Below, piece by piece: positions 58,719 through 64,000 of a stretch of DNA of 64,000 nt; position 1 is the stretch's first letter; every line of letters starts with the position of its first letter. The position numbers were made by a program, and so were the translations under genes. Under the pieces are notes generated by a model. That model did not search any database and had not been told where the DNA came from. It saw only the letters and a list, made by a program, of their open reading frames with translations. The stretch lies in assembly GCF_042932805.1 (NCBI RefSeq), contig NZ_CP170635.1, positions 1 to 64,000 on the forward strand, given 5' to 3'. Source of the DNA: Ascidiaceihabitans sp029251465. GTDB taxonomy: Bacteria > Pseudomonadota > Alphaproteobacteria > Rhodobacterales > Rhodobacteraceae.

Positions 58719-59366
58719 TTAGCTCTTTAAACTGGCCATGAGACGGTGGAATTTTTCACCCTGAACGGTCACATGGCTCCGTAGCGCGCGCGCGACTTGC
58801 TCGGCGTCTGCGGCCTGTAATGCTGATACGATCTCTAGGTGTTCGGCCATCGACTGCGCCAGTCGTCCACGAAACCGCAGTTGCATTTTGCGGTAGGGCC
58901 TTAGTCTGTTTTGCAGCTGTAGCGCCTGTTTTTCCAGATAGCTGTTGGCAGAGCCACGATAGATGATTTGGTGAAATTTTTCATTTTCTGAATAGTAGCG
59001 CCCGTAGTCGAGATCGTTCAGCGCTTGTTGGCAATTTTCGTTGGCTTGCGCCAAATCCTGCAATCCGTCTTCAGTCATACGCAAGGCAGCAAGGCGCCCG
59101 CAGGCGGCTTCTAGTTCTGCCATTGTTTCGAACATTTCCATCAGTTCGACCGGCCCGGGTTGACGCACAAAGACGCCGCGCCTTGGGATTTGTTCGGCCA
59201 ACCCAGAGGCGACCAGCACTTGGAATGCTTCGCGAATTGGGGTGCGTGATACGCTGAACTGTTCCGCGAGCTTAAGTTCGTCCAGCCGTTCGCCATCGCT
59301 GTATTCGCCAGAGAACACAAGCTGTTCTAGCGTTTCTGCAATCTTATCGGCGCGTCTGAGTTCCAT
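58719..59366 (-). CDS. matR: GntR-family (FCD) regulator of malonate use
   Basis: A 215-residue regulator. The winged helix (LDELKLAEQFSVSRTPIREAFQVLVASGLAEQIPRRGVFV) is followed by a helical FCD ligand domain with metal-site-like His (ENEKFHQIIYRGS, MAEHLEIVSAL and ALRSHVTVQGEKFH). It faces away from the TRAP and malonyl-CoA genes, the same layout as matR in rhizobial malonate operons. The TTGTATACAA palindrome in the 142-base gap is the likely operator. Confidence 0.85.
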   Translation of the reverse strand: MELRRADKIAETLEQLVFSGEYSDGERLDELKLAEQFSVSRTPIREAFQVLVASGLAEQIPRRGVFVRQPGPVELMEMFETMAELEAACGRLAALRMTEDGLQDLAQANENCQQALNDLDYGRYYSENEKFHQIIYRGSANSYLEKQALQLQNRLRPYRKMQLRFRGRLAQSMAEHLEIVSALQAADAEQVARALRSHVTVQGEKFHRLMASLKS

Positions 59367-59413
59367 AGGAAATGTTTACCGTTTCAAGTCGGAAAAATGC
59401 AAGCTTACAATTG

Positions 59414-59423
59414 TTGTATACAA
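59414..59423. promoter_or_regulatory. Candidate GntR operator
   Basis: TTGTATACAA is a perfect 10-bp palindrome between the divergent GntR and TRAP genes, of the TNGTNNACNA type bound by FCD-class GntR regulators. Confidence 0.55.
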
Positions 59424-59508
59424 TAAATTTGACTTGGAATACTCGATATGGAACCCTGAAAGCGCAGATTTGGAGCGTTTGATTCCGGTCGCACCTAGGG
59501 AGAACGTT

Positions 59509-60495
59509 ATGAAATCAAAATTTTTAACCACCGTCGCAGCGCTGGCGAGCCTGACATTTGGCACGGTCGCGCATTCCGAAACCTTGCGCCTGTCGCACCA
59601 GTGGTCGAACAAAGATGTGCGCCACAAGGTTGCCGAAATGGTCGCACAAGATGTTGCCGCAGCGGGCGTTGACCTTGAGATCCAGATCTTTGGCTCAAAA
59701 TCCTTGTTCAAACCGCGCGAGCAATACCGCCCACTCAGCCGTGGCCAGCTGGACATGACCGTTCTGCCGCTCAGCTATGCGGGTGGACAACAGCCAGCCT
59801 ATAACCTGACGTTGATGCCGGGCATGGTCAAAAACCACGATCACGCCGCACGTCTAAGTGCCTCGCCATTCATGGCCGCCCTCGAGGAAAAAATGGCAGA
59901 CGATGATGTCATGGTTCTGGTTCACGGCTACCTTGCCGGTGGATTTGTGGGCAAAGACAAATGCATCACCGCGCCTGATGATGTCAAAGGTTTGCAAACC
60001 CGTGCGGCGGGCAAAGCGTTTGAACAGATGTTGGCGGGGGCAGGGGCCTCAATCGCGTCAATGGCATCGTCCGAAATCTATAACGCGATGCAAACTGGCG
60101 TCCTGAACGCTGCAAACACATCGTCGTCGTCTTTCGTCTCTTACCGGATTTACGAACAAGTCAGCTGCTACACACCTGCCGGCGATGTCGCGTTGTGGTT
60201 CATGTATCAGCCGCTGTTGATGAATAAATCCAAGTTTGACGGGCTTAGTGCAGACCAGCAAAAAGCACTGATGGATGCGTCGGCCAAGGCCCAAACGTTC
60301 TATCTGGAAGAGGCCAAAAAGCAGGACGCAGCGTCCGAACAAGTGTTCCGCGATGCAGGCGTCGAAATTGCGCAAATGTCGCAAGCCGACTTTGATGCGT
60401 GGCGCGCTTTGGCACAGGAAACATCCTACAAATCCTTTGTGGCCGATGTGCCTGATGGTCAAGCATTGCTCGATATGGCTTTGGCCGTCGAGTAA
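59509..60495 (+). CDS. matP: TRAP transporter periplasmic binding protein (malonate type)
   Basis: A 328-residue DctP-type binding protein. The signal peptide is MKSKFLTTVAALASLTFGTVAHS. The mature protein starts with ETLRLSHQWSNKDVRHKVAEMVAQDV and includes FKPREQYRPLSRGQLDMTVLPLSYAGG and the substrate helix region VKGLQTRAAGKAFEQML. ATG 59509 follows AGGGAG. Genes for malonyl-CoA decarboxylase and synthetase downstream indicate malonate or a similar dicarboxylate as ligand. Confidence 0.85.
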   Translation: MKSKFLTTVAALASLTFGTVAHSETLRLSHQWSNKDVRHKVAEMVAQDVAAAGVDLEIQIFGSKSLFKPREQYRPLSRGQLDMTVLPLSYAGGQQPAYNLTLMPGMVKNHDHAARLSASPFMAALEEKMADDDVMVLVHGYLAGGFVGKDKCITAPDDVKGLQTRAAGKAFEQMLAGAGASIASMASSEIYNAMQTGVLNAANTSSSSFVSYRIYEQVSCYTPAGDVALWFMYQPLLMNKSKFDGLSADQQKALMDASAKAQTFYLEEAKKQDAASEQVFRDAGVEIAQMSQADFDAWRALAQETSYKSFVADVPDGQALLDMALAVE

Positions 60496-60562
60496 CCTAA
60501 ATCCGGAGGGCCGCACGCGTGGTCCTCCATTTCTAAAACCTCCAAACTCCAAGGAAACTGTT

Positions 60563-61111
60563 ATGGCGGGCCAAAGCTCAGCCGTCGCATCGCAGACGGG
60601 TCACAACCCATTCCTGCGGCTTGTGGCTGCTCTATCGACTGTTGCAGGGTGGTGTTCTGCCGCGATGATTGTGGCTGCGGTTGCGATAACCTGCCAGATG
60701 ATTTTCATCCGGTTTGTGTTGAACGGATCGACGATCTGGCAAACCGAAGCGGTGATCTATCTGGCCATCGGCGCGACCCTGATTGGCTTGCCCTACGTGC
60801 AGCGGTTGCGTGGGCATGTGAACGTAGATTTGATCCCGTTGATGCTGGGCAAAAGGGCGCGCTACATCATGTGTTTGTGCACGCTGTCCCTGTCAATCGC
60901 TATGGTCGCGATCATGCTTTGGTACGGCTACGAGTTCTGGCATTTAACCTACGAACGTAACTGGAAATCCGACACTGTTTGGGGCGTGCGCCTGTGGATC
61001 CCATACGCGGCGATGCCGATCGGGTTCGGGCTGTTTTTGCTGCAGCTGATCGCAGACCTCGTCGCCGTCATTTTGAAAATCGATAAGCCCTTTGGGTTGG
61101 AGGACGCGTAA
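60563..61111 (+). CDS. matQ: TRAP transporter small membrane subunit (DctQ type)
   Basis: A 182-residue protein with four membrane helices and the DctQ pattern: IFIRFVLNGSTIWQTEAVIYLAIGATLIGLPYVQRLRGHVNVDLIP, then a C-terminal WIPYAAMPIGFGLFLLQLIADL. ATG 60563 has AAGGAAAC upstream. Its stop overlaps the ATG of the large subunit (TAATG). Confidence 0.88.
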   Translation: MAGQSSAVASQTGHNPFLRLVAALSTVAGWCSAAMIVAAVAITCQMIFIRFVLNGSTIWQTEAVIYLAIGATLIGLPYVQRLRGHVNVDLIPLMLGKRARYIMCLCTLSLSIAMVAIMLWYGYEFWHLTYERNWKSDTVWGVRLWIPYAAMPIGFGLFLLQLIADLVAVILKIDKPFGLEDA

Positions 61112-62427
61112 TGGATCCGCTTACTTTAGGGGCTTTTGTCGCCGTTTGCACAATTCTGGTTCTGTTTTCGGGCGTGTCCGTCGCGCTGGGATTGCTGATC
61201 GTTTCAACAGGGTTTTTGATGCTGTTTGACGGGATGCGATCCCTTGAATTGTTGCCCGAAATTCTCTTTGGCAAGCTTGATAATTTCGCACTTTTGTCGA
61301 TCCCGATGTTCATCATCATGGGCTCGTCCATTGCCTCGACGCGGGCAGGGGCCGACCTTTACGAAGCACTGGAACGTTGGCTCACACGTGTGCCGGGCGG
61401 CCTCGTGATTTCTAACCTCGGGGCCTGCGCCTTGTTCGCGGCGATGTCTGGATCTAGCCCTGCAACCTGCGCGGCCATCGGTAAAATGGGCATCCCCGAG
61501 ATGCGTAAACGCGGCTATCCCGACGGGGTCGCAGCAGGGTCAATTGCGGCAGGTGGCACCTTGGGGATTTTGATCCCGCCATCCGTCACCATGATCGTTT
61601 ATGGCATTGCTACCGAGACGTCGATTGGGCGTCTGTTCCTGGCCGGTGTCATCCCGGGCTTGTTGTTGGTGACACTGTTTATGGCGTGGTCACTGTATTC
61701 TACGTGGAAATCCGGCAACCGCGAATTACTCGCGACGGGCAGTTACACGTGGAAGGAAAAGTTCGAAATCCTGCCGCGGGTTGTGCCGTTTTTGCTGATC
61801 ATCGTAGGGGTGCTCTATGCCATGTATGGCGGGGTTGCGACACCGTCTGAAACCGCCGCCGTTGGCGCGCTTTTGTGTCTGATCATCGCGATGGTGATCT
61901 ACAAGCTTTGGAACCCAAAAGACCTTTGGGTCGTGCTGTGCGACAGCACCAAAGAGAGCGTGATGATCCTGTTTATCATCGCCGCAGCAGGCGTGTTTTC
62001 CTACATGCTCTCCAGCCTCTACATCACCCAATCCATTGCCAATTGGATCGGTACGTTAGATGTGAACCCGTGGGTTCTGATGATTGCCGTCAACATTTTC
62101 CTGTTGATCGCGGGCTTCTTTTTGCCGCCCGTTGCGGTGATCCTGATGGCGGCACCAATCTTGTTGCCGATCATCACCACCGCCGGATTTGATCCGATCT
62201 GGTTTGCTGTCGTTTTGACGATCAATATGGAAATCGGGCTGATTTCGCCCCCCGTTGGTCTGAACCTGTATGTCATCAACGGCATTGCGCCCGACATTTC
62301 GCTGAAGACGATCCTGACGGGGTCGTTGCCGTTTGTGGGCTGCATGGTTTTGGCCATCGTCTTGTTGTGCTTCTTTCCGGGGCTCGCCACGTGGCTGCCC
62401 GACGCCGTCATGGGGGCCGCAAGATGA
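61111..62427 (+). CDS. matM: TRAP transporter large permease (DctM type)
   Basis: A 438-residue permease with about 12 helices. Landmarks are FALLSIPMFIIMGSSIASTRAGADLYEALERWLTRVPGGL, AAMSGSSPATCAAIGKMGIPEMRKRGY, AAGGTLGILIPPSVTMIVYG and ISPPVGLNLYVINGIAPDI. It uses a sodium gradient to import the ligand delivered by matP. Its end overlaps matA by four bases. Confidence 0.92.
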   Translation: MDPLTLGAFVAVCTILVLFSGVSVALGLLIVSTGFLMLFDGMRSLELLPEILFGKLDNFALLSIPMFIIMGSSIASTRAGADLYEALERWLTRVPGGLVISNLGACALFAAMSGSSPATCAAIGKMGIPEMRKRGYPDGVAAGSIAAGGTLGILIPPSVTMIVYGIATETSIGRLFLAGVIPGLLLVTLFMAWSLYSTWKSGNRELLATGSYTWKEKFEILPRVVPFLLIIVGVLYAMYGGVATPSETAAVGALLCLIIAMVIYKLWNPKDLWVVLCDSTKESVMILFIIAAAGVFSYMLSSLYITQSIANWIGTLDVNPWVLMIAVNIFLLIAGFFLPPVAVILMAAPILLPIITTAGFDPIWFAVVLTINMEIGLISPPVGLNLYVINGIAPDISLKTILTGSLPFVGCMVLAIVLLCFFPGLATWLPDAVMGAAR

Positions 62428-63662
62428 GCTTTTTCGGAGGGTTGATTTCGACTGTTTTCGAGCGCCGATACCGAGGGGCGTTGTCTGATGACATGCTTGG
62501 TCGCAGCACGACACAATTGGCCAAAGACTTGCTTGGCAGTCGCGGTGAAATGTCCGGCAGCACGCTGGCCCGACTGATCCTTGATCGCTACGGCGCGATG
62601 ACGGCAGATGAAAAACGCACGTTTTTCGAGTTCATGACCCACGGTCTTGAAATCAACGCCCAAGACGTCACCGACACGTTGCAAACCTATCGCGATGCGC
62701 CGTCAAAAAAGACCTACCGTGCTTTCGCGTCGGCCTGCGAACCTGACCGCCAAGAGCTGATCCGACGGCTGAACCAAGTTCCCGGTGCTACCGCAAGGCT
62801 GGTGAACATGCGCAAAGATTTGCTGCAATTTGTTCGCGAAACCCATGAACTAGAGCCGCTGGATGTTGATTTTCAACATCTGTTCTCGTCGTGGTTCAAT
62901 CGCGGGTTTTTGGTGCTGCGCCCGATCAATTGGTCCAGCCCTGCCGATATCCTTGAAAAAATCATCGCCTACGAGGCCGTGCACGCCATCGACAGTTGGG
63001 ATGATTTGCGCCGCAGACTGCAACCAAGCGACAGGCGTTGTTTCGGGTTCTTCCACCTTGCGATGGCTGGTGAGCCGCTGATTTTTGTCGAAGTTGCACT
63101 GACCAAAGGCATCCCCAATTCCATTCAGGATTTGCTGGCGGACGGGCGTGATGCCATCGAGGCGGAAGACGCGGACACGGCAGTGTTCTATTCGATTTCC
63201 AATTGTCAGGCCGGTTTGGCGGGTATTTCGTTTGGCAATTCCTTGATCAAACAAGTCGCCGCTGATCTGTCGCGCGATTTGCCGAACTTAAAGACCTTTG
63301 TGACGCTTTCGCCGATTCCGGGATTGAACGCATGGGCGCAGAACTCTGATGTGACACCTGCAATTGACGGGGACGAACGGGCATTGGTCGCGCATTATCT
63401 GCTCGCGGCTAAACGGGGTGACGGCATGCCTGTCGATCCGGTCGCACGGTTTCATTTAGGAAATGGCGCGATCATGCATGCGGTTCACGCAGGTGCAGAT
63501 ACGTCCCGAAACGGCATGGCCCAGTCCGACGGCGCGATGGTGAATTACCTTTATGATCTGTCGCAGATCACCACAAACCACGAACAGTTTGTCACCGACA
63601 AAACAGTCATCGCGTCACCGGACGTGCATGCACTTAGCGCGTCAATAACGCTTGGAACCTGA
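62424..63662 (+). CDS. matA: Malonyl-CoA decarboxylase
   Basis: A 412-residue enzyme that converts malonyl-CoA to acetyl-CoA and CO2. The N-terminal helical domain is at about 1-140. The catalytic acyltransferase-like domain has WSSPADILEKIIAYEAVHAIDSWDDLRRRL, FYSISNCQAGLAGISFGNSLIKQV, FVTLSPIPGLNAW, VARFHLGNGA and a final MVNYLYDLSQI. ATG 62424 overlaps the permease stop (ATGA). With malonyl-CoA synthetase next, it lets the cell use malonate as a carbon source. Confidence 0.93.
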   Translation: MSFFGGLISTVFERRYRGALSDDMLGRSTTQLAKDLLGSRGEMSGSTLARLILDRYGAMTADEKRTFFEFMTHGLEINAQDVTDTLQTYRDAPSKKTYRAFASACEPDRQELIRRLNQVPGATARLVNMRKDLLQFVRETHELEPLDVDFQHLFSSWFNRGFLVLRPINWSSPADILEKIIAYEAVHAIDSWDDLRRRLQPSDRRCFGFFHLAMAGEPLIFVEVALTKGIPNSIQDLLADGRDAIEAEDADTAVFYSISNCQAGLAGISFGNSLIKQVAADLSRDLPNLKTFVTLSPIPGLNAWAQNSDVTPAIDGDERALVAHYLLAAKRGDGMPVDPVARFHLGNGAIMHAVHAGADTSRNGMAQSDGAMVNYLYDLSQITTNHEQFVTDKTVIASPDVHALSASITLGT

Positions 63663-63675
63663 AGGGATCAGAGCC

Positions 63676-64000
63676 ATGGCAAACCCGCTCTTTGATACGC
63701 TTTTTGGTCAACATTCTGGCAATAATGCTGTGTTTTTGCGTTTGGGTGACGGGCAGACACTGTCGTATGCCGCGTTCCTGCGCATGGCCGCGCAATATGC
63801 CGGTGTTCTGACGACGCTGGGCCTAACTGCGGGCGACCGCGTTGCTGTGCAAGTGTCGAAATCCCCGCAAGCGCTGGCTGTCTATGCGGCATGCGCGCAG
63901 GCGGGCATCGTGTTTTTACCGTTGAACACGGCCTATACGCCAGACGAGGTGTCTTACTTTGTGCAAAACAGCGGTGCGCGGGTTTTGTTGTGTGATCAGA
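63676..64000 (+). CDS. matB: Malonyl-CoA synthetase, 5' part (cut by window end)
   Basis: The first 108 residues of an AMP-binding acyl-CoA synthetase (MANPLFDTLFGQHSGNNAVFLRLGDGQTLSYAAFLRMAAQ, then GDRVAVQVSKSPQALAVYAACAQAGIVFLPLNTAYT). The P-loop and later motifs lie beyond the window. Place in the operon 13 bases after malonyl-CoA decarboxylase makes malonate:CoA ligase (MatB) the best call. AAGGGA precedes the ATG. Confidence 0.85.
   Translation, partial: MANPLFDTLFGQHSGNNAVFLRLGDGQTLSYAAFLRMAAQYAGVLTTLGLTAGDRVAVQVSKSPQALAVYAACAQAGIVFLPLNTAYTPDEVSYFVQNSGARVLLCDQ

Noticed and set aside
1..64000. CRISPR arrays, tRNA or rRNA genes, prophage
   Set aside because: I looked for regular spacer repeats, cloverleaf-like segments and phage structural genes and saw none. 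A tRNA scan could confirm this.

Overview
The window looks like part of a large extrachromosomal replicon (plasmid or chromid) of an alphaproteobacterium of the Rhodobacterales (Roseobacter group). The main evidence is a complete repABC replication and partition module at 52.3-55.9 kb. Gene order and protein style are also Roseobacter-like: many ABC and TRAP uptake systems, LacI/GntR/LysR/AraC regulators, TAATG/ATGA start-stop overlaps, and decayed insertion sequences. An Octadecabacter-like host is plausible, but the sequence does not prove it. I see no tRNA, rRNA, CRISPR array or prophage.

Layout. (1) 0.2-1.9 kb holds IS debris: an IS30-family transposase with a frameshift and an internal deletion, and an IS3-family fragment that forms the end of a glcG-like gene. 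(2) 1.9-9.5 kb, minus strand, is a CUT1 sugar ABC transporter operon (ATPase, binding protein, two permeases) with a cytochrome b561-type membrane protein, an SMP-30 lactonase and a GlcG/HbpS protein. It lies behind a LacI gene and a 19-bp inverted operator. (3) 9.5-23.1 kb is a sugar-acid region: two CUT2 (ribose-type) ABC transporters, two more LacI regulators, and an L-idonate/D-gluconate set (gluconokinase, gluconate 5-dehydrogenase-like SDR, 2-hydroxyacid dehydrogenase, L-idonate 5-dehydrogenase) divided by a very regular divergent promoter with two abutting operators. (4) 23.8-26.7 kb is a two-gene bacteriophytochrome and heme oxygenase unit. (5) 27.3-28.5 kb has a fumarylacetoacetate hydrolase-family enzyme and a GFA-fold protein.

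(6) 28.6-51.4 kb, all minus strand, is the most unusual part: an apparent catabolic super-cluster. It contains a branched-chain-type ABC transporter whose LivF is fused to a Tm-1-like (UPF0261) domain, a TIM-barrel PEP_hydrolase-family protein, a 913-residue flotillin with about 37 uninterrupted 11-residue repeats, and two SRPBCC proteins. Next come a molybdenum hydroxylase (FAD, 2Fe-2S and a large subunit split into two genes), MoxR and VWA maturation proteins, an amidohydrolase, a metallo-beta-lactamase-fold hydrolase, and an SMP-30/isochorismatase fusion. An AraC regulator, a metal-site-less iron-alcohol-dehydrogenase homologue and the binding protein lie upstream. I infer uptake and oxidation of an unidentified ring compound or acid by a membrane-organised hydroxylase complex. 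The substrate cannot be read from the sequence.

(7) 52.3-55.9 kb is repABC, with three copies of a 16-bp palindrome (candidate parS, two inside repB) and an antisense-RNA-like element between repB and repC. (8) 56.0-58.7 kb is a LysR gene and a cytochrome P450 whose end is joined by a deletion to the 3' half of a TRAP binding-protein gene. (9) 58.7-64 kb is a malonate-use operon (GntR regulator, TRAP matPQM, malonyl-CoA decarboxylase, and the start of malonyl-CoA synthetase), cut by the window edge.
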